DNA of 56,816 nt from an uncultured Rivibacter sp. GTDB taxonomy: Bacteria > Pseudomonadota > Gammaproteobacteria > Burkholderiales > Burkholderiaceae. Both the position numbers and the translations under genes were made by a program. The first letter of the stretch is position 1; the number at the start of each line of letters is the position of its first letter. Shown piece after piece: positions 8,583 through 15,394 of the stretch. The notes under the pieces are model-generated. The model worked only from the letters and a program-made list of their open reading frames with translations. It was not told the origin of the DNA and ran no database searches. The stretch lies in assembly GCA_946480925.1 (NCBI GenBank), contig CAMLLU010000034.1, positions 1 through 56,816 on the forward strand. Direction: 5' to 3'.

Positions 8583-8601
8583 CGGCATGTTCCTTTCCCG
8601 T

Positions 8602-8952
8602 CTACGGCATCGACCGCCCGTCGAACTGCGTGATGGGCACGCTGGCGAGGTCGATGCCTTCGATGCTGCGAACGTTGATCGCCGCCATGCGGTTGCCTTT
8701 CGGGTCGATGCCTTCGCCGAACGGGTGGATGCCGCACACCGGGCAGAAGCGGTGCTTGATCACGTGCTTGTTGAAGGTGTAGGTGCTCGCGTCTTCGTCG
8801 GGCGTGAGCAGCTGCAGCGCCTCACGCGGCACGAACCACATCAGCGACCCCTTGCGCTGGCAGATCGAGCAGTTGCACGACATGGCCGAATCGATACGGC
8901 CTTCGACCGTGAAGCGGATGCGCCCGCAATGGCAGCTTCCTTGGTAGCTCAT
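8602..8952 (-). CDS. GFA-family zinc-binding protein (1 of 3)
   Basis: Family of glutathione-dependent formaldehyde-activating enzyme-like proteins (CENP-V/GFA fold). The 116-aa product starts MSYQGSCHCGRIRFTVEG and has the expected zinc cysteines CHCG, CNCSICQRKG and FCPVCGIHPFG. ATG at 8952 is preceded by AGGAG, 8 bases away; longer readings add unrelated residues. The biochemical activity of most GFA members is unproven. Two paralogues follow within 3 kb (9846 and 11129), each associated with the cassette array. Confidence 0.9.
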   Translation of the reverse strand: MSYQGSCHCGRIRFTVEGRIDSAMSCNCSICQRKGSLMWFVPREALQLLTPDEDASTYTFNKHVIKHRFCPVCGIHPFGEGIDPKGNRMAAINVRSIEGIDLASVPITQFDGRSMP

Positions 8953-9084
8953 GGGTGTCTCCTGTCGGTGTGGGGCCTCTGTTGTGGGCATGCCGGTTTC
9001 ATACCGGAGCCTTTGCCGCCGCACATTGGACAAGAAGCCGGGTGGCACATCGACAACGAGGATAAGAATGCCCCCACCCTCCGA

Positions 9085-9597
9085 TCACGGCATGGGTGCG
9101 ACTTCGAACTCCCTGGTGGCGATGAGCTTTCCATTGACGTGCAGCTCCACACGGCAAATGCCAGGCCCTAACGCCGTGCCGGATGTCGACGAAGCCAGGT
9201 AGAAGGGCGACTTCGTGACCAGCATGCGCTTGGATTGCCTGGAAACCAGCCGGTCTGCGTTGAACCACCGGACCTCCAACTCCGGGCGCCCGCCATGCCT
9301 GCCGGGCTCGGCCGTGAGCGTGGCATGTGCATAGACGCGTCCCTCGAACGTGAACGCGTTGGAGATCTGACGAACGTCGCCCAAGCGAGGTACCTGCTTG
9401 GCAGTCACCAGCACGACCTGCCAGTCCTCCAGCGGTACCAGATGGCCTTCTGCCCTGGCCACCTCGACCAGCGCCTCTTCAGCGGCGGCTCTGGCCGCGG
9501 AGGCGGCTTCGGCTGCGGGCACCGGCTGAGCAGCGGCACCCAATACAAGACTCGCGGAGAAAACAAAGAACGAGAGCGACTTCAGGCTGTAACCCAT
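9085..9597 (-). CDS. Hypothetical secreted protein
   Basis: A 170-aa product with an N-terminal signal peptide (residues 1-23, hydrophobic FFVFSASLVLGAAA then QP). An Ala/Glu-rich helix and a beta-rich domain follow, containing EVRWFNADRLVSRQ and CRVELHVNGKLIATREF. The single late Cys and the strand pattern suggest an immunoglobulin-like periplasmic domain. I know no named family. Its start lies 14 bases after a core-site-like sequence at 9611-9617, so it may be the last cassette of the array. Confidence 0.72.
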   Translation of the reverse strand: MGYSLKSLSFFVFSASLVLGAAAQPVPAAEAASAARAAAEEALVEVARAEGHLVPLEDWQVVLVTAKQVPRLGDVRQISNAFTFEGRVYAHATLTAEPGRHGGRPELEVRWFNADRLVSRQSKRMLVTKSPFYLASSTSGTALGPGICRVELHVNGKLIATREFEVAPMP

Positions 9598-9610
9598 ATC
9601 AGGCTTTGCG

Positions 9611-9850
9611 GTTCAACGTTTGAATGCGAGCGGCCTGTTGCTTCATTGAGGGCACCTCCTCGCGTCGATGGGGCTGCTTGCGGGTCTTGTATTGCCACAC
9701 GTGCGGTGCAGCCAGCATGCATGGCCCGTCCAGCGATGTGAATCCCACTCTCGGGGGCCGTGTGAATGAGATGAGTGGCGAGCCTTACTTCAAGTGACCC
9801 GGCTTGCCTCAGCGAGTCTGGTGGAACGGCATGCCGGGTTCTGGGTTACG
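9611..9850 (-). other. Possible attC-like site (low confidence)
   Basis: On the minus strand a core-like TCAAAC-GTTGAAC lies at 9621-9611, 14 bases before the downstream gene. The upstream GFA stop codon lies in GCGTAACCC (9850-9844), as in other cassettes here where the stop overlaps the inverse core. The implied 240-bp length is longer than usual and the inner arms are not obvious, so this is only suggestive. Confidence 0.35.
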
Positions 9851-10241
9851 CCATGTGCTCGATGTCAGCCGGCATCGACACCCAGGAATGCATGCGCTCC
9901 TCGTAGACCGAGAAGGTTGGGCTCGGGAACGCTAGATCGGCGAAGGCACCCACTGGGATGGCAATGGCTCCTTGCAAGCCTTGCGCCGTGTAGTAGACCG
10001 TGGCGCCGCACTCGGGGCAGAAGTGGAACGTGGTTGTGCCACCCTCGTCGCCGACGCGAACGAAGTCCTTGCTGCGGCCTGAGATGGTGACCGAGTCCGC
10101 AGGGAAACGAGCCTGCGCTCCGAATACGCTTCCGGTTCGCTTTTGGCATGCAAGGCAGTGGCACACGGAGACTCTGATGGGATCCGATGTGACGACGGCC
10201 TGGAGCTGGCCGCAACTGCAAGAGGCGGTTCTGGTGGTCAT
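9846..10241 (-). CDS. GFA-family zinc-binding protein (2 of 3)
   Basis: A 131-aa member of the GFA/CENP-V family. It has CSCGQLQAVV near the start, CHCLACQKRTGSVFG around residues 27-41 and FHFCPECGATVYY around 73-85: the full set of zinc ligands. The ATG at 10241 is chosen over an upstream in-frame TTG. Its stop codon TAA lies in GCGTAACCC, the candidate inverse core of an attC-like site. It is clearly diverged from the paralogues at 8602 and 11129, so these are separate acquisitions rather than a recent tandem copy. Confidence 0.9.
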   Translation of the reverse strand: MTTRTASCSCGQLQAVVTSDPIRVSVCHCLACQKRTGSVFGAQARFPADSVTISGRSKDFVRVGDEGGTTTFHFCPECGATVYYTAQGLQGAIAIPVGAFADLAFPSPTFSVYEERMHSWVSMPADIEHMA

Positions 10242-10289
10242 GAGAGGCAAAGTGGGTTGAGGTTGCGGCGACCCTGGAGAGACAGTGGG

Positions 10290-10667
10290 TCAGGCCTCAG
10301 GCTTGTGGCAAACCGCTTCGATGTTGTGCCCGTCCGGTCCAATGACGAACGCAGCGTAGTAGTTTGCGTGGTAGTGCGGGCGTAGACCAGGAGGACCGTT
10401 GTCTCTGCCGCCTGCCTCCAGGGCCGCGCGATAGAAAGCTTCGACTTGCTGGCGACTCTGGGCCGAAAACGCCAGGTGAAGATGCGCCGGCTTCTCCTGG
10501 GTTTGGTACAGGCACAACGAAGTGTTGTTGCCCATTGCGCTGAGCTCGACACCGTAAGTCGGCGCCCCTTCCGAGACAACCGCTACGCCGAGCGGCTCGA
10601 GCGCCTTGAGAAAGAACGCCTTGCTCGCTGCATAGTCGCTGACTCCGAATTTGACGTGGTCAAACAT
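10290..10667 (-). CDS. VOC-family glyoxalase/dioxygenase-like protein
   Basis: A 125-aa single-module vicinal-oxygen-chelate protein starting MFDHVKFGVSDYAASKAFFL, the standard beta-alpha opening with a metal-ligand His at position 4. Further family segments are HLHLAFSAQSRQQVEAFYRA and the C-terminal YYAAFVIGPDGHNIEAVCH carrying the last metal ligand (Glu). A strong AGGAG Shine-Dalgarno precedes the ATG at 10667. Substrate unknown. Small VOC proteins of this type are common cargo of integron cassettes. Confidence 0.88.
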   Translation of the reverse strand: MFDHVKFGVSDYAASKAFFLKALEPLGVAVVSEGAPTYGVELSAMGNNTSLCLYQTQEKPAHLHLAFSAQSRQQVEAFYRAALEAGGRDNGPPGLRPHYHANYYAAFVIGPDGHNIEAVCHKPEA

Positions 10668-10704
10668 GAGTTCTCCTGAAGTGCGTGGGCTTTGCCTTTG
10701 GGGC

Positions 10705-11025
10705 TCATAGGGACGCGATGCGTCGAATGTAGGAAAGCTTCGCTTCTGCCAGGCCATCCAACTGAGCCTCCTGTATGCGACCTTCTCGGAGCAGCCTGCC
10801 GAACACCAGAGTCAACTGCGAGTACCGGTAGTCGTATTTCTCGTCGATCTCGCGCCGCTTGCGATATAGGTGCTCTTGTATAGACCACATGTCGTCCGGC
10901 TGCGTTGCAGCAGCGGCTCGCGCCTTGAACTCCGCCATGACTTCTGCCAGCTCAGCCGCGAGCGCCGCCTCGAACACGCGGCGCGCGAGCTTCTTTTCTG
11001 ACTCAGACCACTTGAGGTCGTACAC
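10705..11025 (-). CDS. Conserved hypothetical helical protein
   Basis: A 106-aa protein read from a GTG at 11025, which has AGGAG 6 bases upstream; longer in-frame readings lack a ribosome site and look non-coding. It begins YDLKWSESEKKLARRVFEAA and is almost entirely charged helix, with DDMWSIQEHLYRKRREIDEKYDYRYSQ in the middle. I recall similar short proteins in proteobacteria but know no function. There is no membrane segment. It sits between the VOC and the third GFA gene in the same direction. Confidence 0.75.
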   Translation of the reverse strand: MYDLKWSESEKKLARRVFEAALAAELAEVMAEFKARAAAATQPDDMWSIQEHLYRKRREIDEKYDYRYSQLTLVFGRLLREGRIQEAQLDGLAEAKLSYIRRIASL

Positions 11026-11128
11026 CGCGGCTCCTGGTGGGCTCAACGCATGCCGATGGAGGTTCGCTCGGGGGGAAGGGGAGAGGTCGCACTCGCGGCA
11101 GGACGACCATAGTGGTTGGGGCTGGTTT

Positions 11129-11545
11129 TCATTCGTCGATGAACTTCCAAGTGTCGGCTCCATCGAATTTGCGGACTCGCACTGACGCTATGAGCTTGGG
11201 ATCGAAGTTTCCCAGGTTGATGCCGTGCTTGCAGCCAGGAGTTGGTTGCAACGGTTCCCAGTGAGTGACGCAGCCACAGGTTCTGCAATGGATGGTTCGA
11301 AGAGTCTTGTCGCCCCAGATGTATTCGGCGGTAGCCTCTGGATGCCCTTCAATCTCGACAGCGCCGAACTCGAAGTAGACCCAAGGCCCGCCAATGCGGC
11401 GACAGAGCGAGCAATTGCAATCGGTCGCCACTTCCGGCGTTGTCGGAAGCTTCAATCGAACTGCCCCGCAGTGGCACGAGCCCTCATGCCAGGTCCGCTC
11501 GAGCGAAGGGTTAGCAACTGTCTTCAAAGTCAAGTTCTTGATCAA
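11129..11545 (-). CDS. GFA-family protein with attC-derived N-terminus (3 of 3)
   Basis: GFA/CENP-V fold protein with GSCHCGAVRLKL, CNCSLCRRIGG and IHCRTCGCVTHWE zinc motifs. In place of a normal short N-terminus the frame reads ANPSLERTWHE, the peptide produced by reading through an attC R''-L'' half. The first in-frame start I can find is a TTG at 11545, giving 138 aa; no ATG is available close to the GFA core. The gene thus appears fused to a broken recombination site, and whether it is translated well is doubtful. Confidence 0.8.
   Translation of the reverse strand: MIKNLTLKTVANPSLERTWHEGSCHCGAVRLKLPTTPEVATDCNCSLCRRIGGPWVYFEFGAVEIEGHPEATAEYIWGDKTLRTIHCRTCGCVTHWEPLQPTPGCKHGINLGNFDPKLIASVRVRKFDGADTWKFIDE
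11495..11515 (-). other. Half attC site (R''-L'') inside GFA gene
   Basis: These 21 bases are identical to 12329-12349, the R''-L'' arm of the complete attC at 12241. The L'-R' partner is missing: the GFA reading frame begins where it should be. Only 77 bp separate this half from the preceding core site (11593), leaving room for at most a 14-codon frame in between. Confidence 0.75.
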
Positions 11546-11592
11546 GAACGATCATTGCGCATTCCCTTGGATAACTCGCAGCGCATGCAGGG

Positions 11593-11808
11593 CTCTAACG
11601 TTTGGCTTAACAGGCTGCTGAAATACTGGTTCGAGGTTGGTCAGCGAAAAAGCTAGACCGCACAGACCCCTCTACAAGCGATCTTTTGAGACCTACCAAG
11701 GGGTGAGGCACCCCTGAAAAGGCCTCCACCGGCACCTGAAAAACAGTATTTCAGCAGCCTGTTAAGCGGCATGCCGTAGGCATGTCCGCTTGAAGGAATG
11801 GGTTAAGC
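11593..11808 (-). other. attC site split by a MITE
   Basis: On the minus strand GCTTAACCC (inverse core, directly after the stop codon at 11810) is followed by CATTCCTTCAAGCGGACATG and GCATGCCGC. After the insertion come GCCAAAC and the core GTTAGAG (11599-11593). Removing the 151-bp element and one TTAA leaves a compact attC of about 60 bp. Confidence 0.75.
11611..11761. mobile_element. 151-bp MITE with 18-bp inverted repeats
   Basis: Perfect terminal inverted repeats CAGGCTGCTGAAATACTG at 11611-11628 and its complement at 11744-11761, flanked by TTAA at 11607-11610 and 11762-11765 as the target duplication. There is no coding capacity. The ends resemble those of transposons with 4-bp palindromic targets (IS1182/IS5-like; family assignment is from memory). 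Related ends recur at 56744-56783. Confidence 0.85.
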
Positions 11809-11809
11809 C

Positions 11810-12235
11810 TCAGCTCCACTTGCAGTTGATTTCCGCATAGGCTCCGTTGTCTTGTGAGAACTCGACTTCCTTGCCGGTGCGGTAGTTCTTGTAGACGAAG
11901 CCGTAGATGTTGGTGCCCTGGCTGGTAACGGTGTACTCGCCGGAGATCTTTCCAGCAATCATCTCGAGCCAGATGGACTTGACCTCGAAGGGGCGGCCCG
12001 GCGCCATTTCGGTGGACTCAGTAGACCGAAGAACGAGCGGAATGACTTTCTTGGAGCCCTTGTACCTCACATAGGCAGCGGTCCAGTCCGTATCCGTCTC
12101 AGAGAAGATCCTCCACTCCAGTCGGATCGGCTTGTCGCCTTCAGTCGTGAGGCAGCGAAAATCGACTTGCACCGACTCTCGGGCAACAGCCGGGGCGTTG
12201 GCAAATACCAAGACAGCAAGGAACAATGCTCGCAT
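11810..12235 (-). CDS. Hypothetical secreted protein (cassette gene)
   Basis: A 141-aa product starting MRALFLAVLVFANAPAVARE, a clear signal peptide with cleavage near residue 18. The mature part is beta-rich with RLEWRIFSETDTDWTAAYVRYKG and a late YGFVYKNYRTGKEVEFSQDN, plus two Cys that could form a disulfide. No family recognised. The start codon is only 6 bases after the core site GTTAGGC of the upstream attC, and the stop abuts the next inverse core. This is exactly how a gene cassette is packed. A longer upstream reading only translates the attC. Confidence 0.8.
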   Translation of the reverse strand: MRALFLAVLVFANAPAVARESVQVDFRCLTTEGDKPIRLEWRIFSETDTDWTAAYVRYKGSKKVIPLVLRSTESTEMAPGRPFEVKSIWLEMIAGKISGEYTVTSQGTNIYGFVYKNYRTGKEVEFSQDNGAYAEINCKWS

Positions 12236-12240
12236 CTGAG

Positions 12241-12350
12241 GCCTAACGTTTGAGCCGAGCAGCAGACGCCGGCGAGGCGCAGGATAAGCCACAGCGCCCT
12301 GCGGCCCAAGCGCCTTGTCGGTGGCCGTCCGCTCGAGCGAAGGGTTAGCG
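12241..12350 (-). other. Complete attC recombination site
   Basis: On the minus strand CGCTAACCCTTCGCTCGAGC (inverse core plus L'') is matched 110 bp later by GCTCAAACGTTAGGC (L' plus core GTTAGGC). The arms are complementary and the interior can fold. The upstream gene's stop TAA lies in the inverse core and the downstream ATG is 6 bases past the core. Read-through gives NPSLERT, the signature I know from betaproteobacterial cassette arrays. Confidence 0.88.
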
Positions 12351-12713
12351 AAGGGAGGCGGCACCTTCGGTTCCTCGCGCGCGCTGCTGCTCGTCTGGAT
12401 GCACCGACGTGAGTTGCTCGGGCTTTGTGCTTGCACCTTCCGCAATAGTCTTGTGATTGCGAACGACCTCTGCGATGACTTCCTGGAAGATGCCGAGGAC
12501 GAGAGACTCCTTCAACCCGTTCTGGGCTGCGAGCGCGGCGAAGCGCTGCTTCTGCTGTATCTCGCGAGAAGGGTCTGTGGCTGTGAGGTTGTACTTGGCC
12601 TTCAGTGCTCCAATTTCGTTCGTGGCCTGAAAGCGCCGCGCCAGGAGTTCGAGCAGCTTGGCATCGATCTCGTCAATCACCTGACGGAGGGCGAGGAGTT
12701 GAGTAGGTAGCAT
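12345..12713 (-). CDS. Stand-alone chorismate-mutase-like (AroQ) domain
   Basis: A 122-aa helical protein with the AroQ pattern: LRQVIDEIDAKLLELLARRF, then NEIGALKAKYNL (the Lys that binds chorismate) and a downstream helix with QKQRFAALAAQNGL. Such enzymes convert chorismate to prephenate. The C-terminal 25 residues are extra. ATG at 12713 is chosen; an in-frame ATG at 12743 is possible and neither has a strong ribosome site. The stop TAA is inside the attC inverse core, so this is a cassette gene far from other aromatic biosynthesis genes. It could act on a related substrate such as isochorismate. Confidence 0.82.
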   Translation of the reverse strand: MLPTQLLALRQVIDEIDAKLLELLARRFQATNEIGALKAKYNLTATDPSREIQQKQRFAALAAQNGLKESLVLGIFQEVIAEVVRNHKTIAEGASTKPEQLTSVHPDEQQRARGTEGAASLR

Positions 12714-12800
12714 TCGGACGTTCCGAGGCGAAGAAGGCCGCATAGTGCGCGCGATGCGTCAGACTGCCCGATCCTGGGTTGCGGCATCCGGGGTTGTGCC

Positions 12801-12872
12801 GTCTAACGAATGAAAGGGACTTCCCCGTCCGAGGCCGACCGCACGAGGCGGTGTTCGGCAACGAAGTGCCAC
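12801..12872 (-). other. attC site, distal arm damaged, next to IS110 remnant
   Basis: GTCTAACGAATGAAAGGGAC with the following CTTCCCCGTCC matches the complete attC at 56083-56157 base for base over most of its left half; the core on the minus strand is GTTAGAC. The right arm, which should read like AAAGTTAGCTGCC, is reduced to GAAGTGCC. The IS110-type transposase remnant begins within 50 bp. IS1111/IS110 elements that target attC sites are known. Confidence 0.7.
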
Positions 12873-12918
12873 GATGGGACGTGCGTCTGTTCCATCAACT
12901 GCTTGGAAGGGGAAGTCC

Positions 12919-13570
12919 ATGGCCATTGTCTTCGTCGGCATCGATCTCGCCAAGAACGTGTTCGCCGTGCACAGGGTGGATGACACGGCAAGCTTGCGCT
13001 GGTGCGCCCCAGCGTGCCTCGCGCCAAGCTGCACGCCCTGATCGCCTCGCTGCCACCGTGCACCATCGGCATGGTGGCGTGCTCGGGTGCGCACCACTGG
13101 GCGCTGCTGTTCATCGCCGCCGGCCACCGAGTGCGCCTGATGGCGCCGAAGTTCGTCGCGCCTTACCGCCTGTCGGGCAAGCGCGGCAAGACCGATGCGG
13201 CCGACGCCGCGGCGATCTGCGAGGCGATGCAACGCCCCGCCATGCGCTTCGTGCCCGTCAAATCCGTCGAGCAGCAGGCGCTGATCAACCGCATCCGCGG
13301 GCTGCTGGCCGAGTTCGGCATCGTGCTGCCGTTGAAGGCCGGCACCGTGCGTTTGCAGGCCCTGCCGCGCTCGAGGACCTGCCCGGCGCGGCAAACCTGG
13401 CCATCGGTGACTGCCTGAGCGAGCTGTACCGGCTCGACGAGCGCATCGCCCAGCACGACCGGCACCTGGCCGCCCAGGCCCGCGACGACGTGCGCGCCCG
13501 ACAGCTCATGCCGCTGCGCGGCATCGGCGAAACCACCGCCACCGCCTTGGTGGCCAGCGTGGGCAACGCG
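12919..13570 (+). pseudogene. Decayed IS110-family transposase
   Basis: DEDD-type transposase in pieces. It starts MAIVFVGIDLAKNVFAVH (frame 1) and continues in frame 3 as RAKLHALIASLPPCTIGM and APYRLSGKRGKTDAADAA. It resumes in frame 2 as LEDLPGAANLAIGDCLSEL through LMPLRGIGETTATALVASVG, the IS116/IS110/IS902 helix-hairpin region. There is a frameshift near 12990, an apparent deletion of about 19 codons near 13275 (the usual HLTVHRVRQGYVEQ region), a second frameshift near 13370, and a truncated C-terminus after 13570. It cannot encode an active enzyme. It lies between the cassette array and flhB. Confidence 0.85.
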
Positions 13571-13741
13571 CACTATGCCGCTGACCGTCGTCCTGTCCAT
13601 CACAACAAAGGGGGTGAAGACGCGCGCCTCAATGTGCAGAGCCCCCGCTTCCACCAAAAAGCCCTGCCGTTCCCGCTCTTATCCCGTTAAAGCCTTCCGC
13701 TCGGCTAGGAAGAATCGCCCACAAAGCGTCATTCCCTGCCC

Positions 13742-14926
13742 ATGGCCGATTCGTCGTCATCGCAAGACAAGAACCTACCCGCCTCACAGCGCAAGCTCGA
13801 GAAAGCGCGCGAAGAAGGGCAGGTCGTCCGGTCGCGGGACCTGGGGCACTTTGCCGCCATTGCCACCGGTGTGGGGCTGATGGTGGCCGTGGCGCCCAAG
13901 GTGACGGGCTGGTTGAAGGACGGGCTGGCTTCGGCGTTGCGCTTCGACGCGCAGACGCTGGCTTCCACCGCCACGATGGGTGAACGCCTGGGCGTGGCGG
14001 CGGTGCAGTTGCTGTGGGTGGTGTTGCCGCTGGGCCTGATGGTGATGGTGATCGCCTCGCTGAGTGCGGTGCTGGCCGGCGGCTGGAACTGGACGACCAA
14101 GGCGATTGCGCCGCAGTTTTCTCGCATCAACCCGATTGCCGGACTGCCGCGGCTGTTGTCGAAGCAGCAGCTGGTCGACGCGCTCAAGAGTTGTGCGCTG
14201 GCTGCCGTGCTGGGCACGATCGGCGGCTTCTACCTCAAGGGCAACCTCGACGGCTTCGCCTCCACGCTGGGGCTGCCGTTGCCGGCCGCGTTGTCGACGG
14301 TGGGCGACCAGTTGCTGGGTGGCATTGGGCTGCTGGTGCTGGCGCTGTTTGCCTTTGCGCTGATCGACGTGCCGCTGCAGCGCTTCTTGCATGCCTCTCG
14401 CCTGAAGATGAGCCACCAGGAAATGAAGGAGGAGTTCAAGCAGCTCGAGGGCAACCAGGAAGTGAAGGTGAAGATGAAGGCCCGCATGCGCGAGATCGTG
14501 AAGCGCCGCATGATGGCCGAGGTGCCCAAGGCGAGCCTGGTGGTGATGAACCCGACGCACTATGCGGTGGCGCTGAAGTACGACGAGACGATGAGTGCGC
14601 CTAGGGTGGTGGCCAAGGGGGCGGACCTGCTGGCGATGAAGATTCGCGACGTGGCGAAGGGCGCGCAGGTGCCGGTGTTGCAGGCGCCTGTGCTGGCGCG
14701 TGCCTTGTATGCGCATGCGGAGCTGGATCGGGAGATTCCTGCCACTTTGTTCAGTGCTGTGGCGCAGGTGCTGGCTTATGTCTATCAGCTGCGGGCGGCT
14801 TTGAGTGGGAAGGCGCCTATGCCGGGGGATCTGCCGGAGTTGATGGTGCCGGCGGAGTTGGATCCGCATAACGATCCGAAGAGGAGGGCGGTTTTGGGGG
14901 AGCAGGCGGCTGATGAGGGGGGTTGA
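13742..14926 (+). CDS. flhB: Flagellar type III export protein FlhB
   Basis: Export-gate component and substrate-specificity switch of the flagellar secretion system. The 394-aa protein has the N-terminal QDKNLPASQRKLEKAREEGQ, four membrane helices between residues about 30 and 215, a charged linker MSHQEMKEEFKQLEGNQEVK, and the autocleavage motif NPTH at Asn270. It then carries the FlhB C-terminal domain and a longer-than-usual tail. The last 30 or so codons are lower in GC than the rest. flhA, flhF and fleN, usually next, are absent: a minus-strand ABC operon follows instead. No strong ribosome site precedes the ATG. Confidence 0.96.
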   Translation: MADSSSSQDKNLPASQRKLEKAREEGQVVRSRDLGHFAAIATGVGLMVAVAPKVTGWLKDGLASALRFDAQTLASTATMGERLGVAAVQLLWVVLPLGLMVMVIASLSAVLAGGWNWTTKAIAPQFSRINPIAGLPRLLSKQQLVDALKSCALAAVLGTIGGFYLKGNLDGFASTLGLPLPAALSTVGDQLLGGIGLLVLALFAFALIDVPLQRFLHASRLKMSHQEMKEEFKQLEGNQEVKVKMKARMREIVKRRMMAEVPKASLVVMNPTHYAVALKYDETMSAPRVVAKGADLLAMKIRDVAKGAQVPVLQAPVLARALYAHAELDREIPATLFSAVAQVLAYVYQLRAALSGKAPMPGDLPELMVPAELDPHNDPKRRAVLGEQAADEGG

Positions 14927-15028
14927 TTTGCCTTCGTGCTGATTCAGCTTGTCGATGAGATGGTTCGTTGGGTTGGTTGCTTTTGTGTTGGGTTGCTTTT
15001 GGGCGGGTTCATTTTGTCGTTCGTGATA

Positions 15029-15114
15029 GCCCGCCGGGAGTCCGCCCCGGCAGGCGGGTAACTTTCTTCTGCGGGCCCAGAAGAAAGTCACCAAAGAAGA
15101 GGGCCTGAAACCGC
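15029..15114 (+). repeat. Stem-loop repeat in the flhB-ABC gap
   Basis: GCCCGCCGGGAG...CCGGCAGGCGGG is followed by ACTTTCTTCTG, six bases, and CAGAAGAAAGT (perfect 11-bp stem, 15061-15088) and then CACCAAAGAAGAGGGC. I recognise this arrangement as a repeat common in Burkholderiales and Xanthomonadales genomes, often read as VTFF...KKVT. The 465-bp gap 14930-15394 holds no gene I can support. Confidence 0.65.
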
Positions 15115-15394
15115 ATTCGGCCCTTTGCTTCTCTTGAGACCCCGCCCGACATTCACTGCGGTGCGCCTCGGCGCTCTCGCCCAAGGTACCGTCGTTCCGC
15201 TGGCTTCTCAGTAGCACTGCTGGTGCCGGCCTCCCAGGCCGGCGCGTGGGGCTTCCTGTTCTTGGCGATGCGAGCCGCAGTTGACGAACGCGCTGATGGT
15301 TCGGGGTGGCACAGCCTCACCAAGTGGCCCGCTGGACCGTGGGGCCACTTCGAACGGTGAGAGTGCATGGTGTTGTATTCAGGCCGACAAGGCA

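Noticed and set aside
9611..12872. An integron integrase gene (intI) associated with the cassettes
   Set aside because: I looked in all frames for tyrosine-recombinase motifs (the R, H-x-x-R and Y residues) and the integron-specific patch and found none in the window.
12779..13690. A 303-codon frame through the transposase region as an intact gene
   Set aside because: Only its middle-to-late part matches IS110 transposases; the start translates an attC and the front half of the transposase is in other frames.
13784..15217. A 477-codon minus-strand frame opposite flhB
   Set aside because: His/Gln/Arg-rich mirror frame; FlhB with its NPTH motif is unambiguous on the plus strand.
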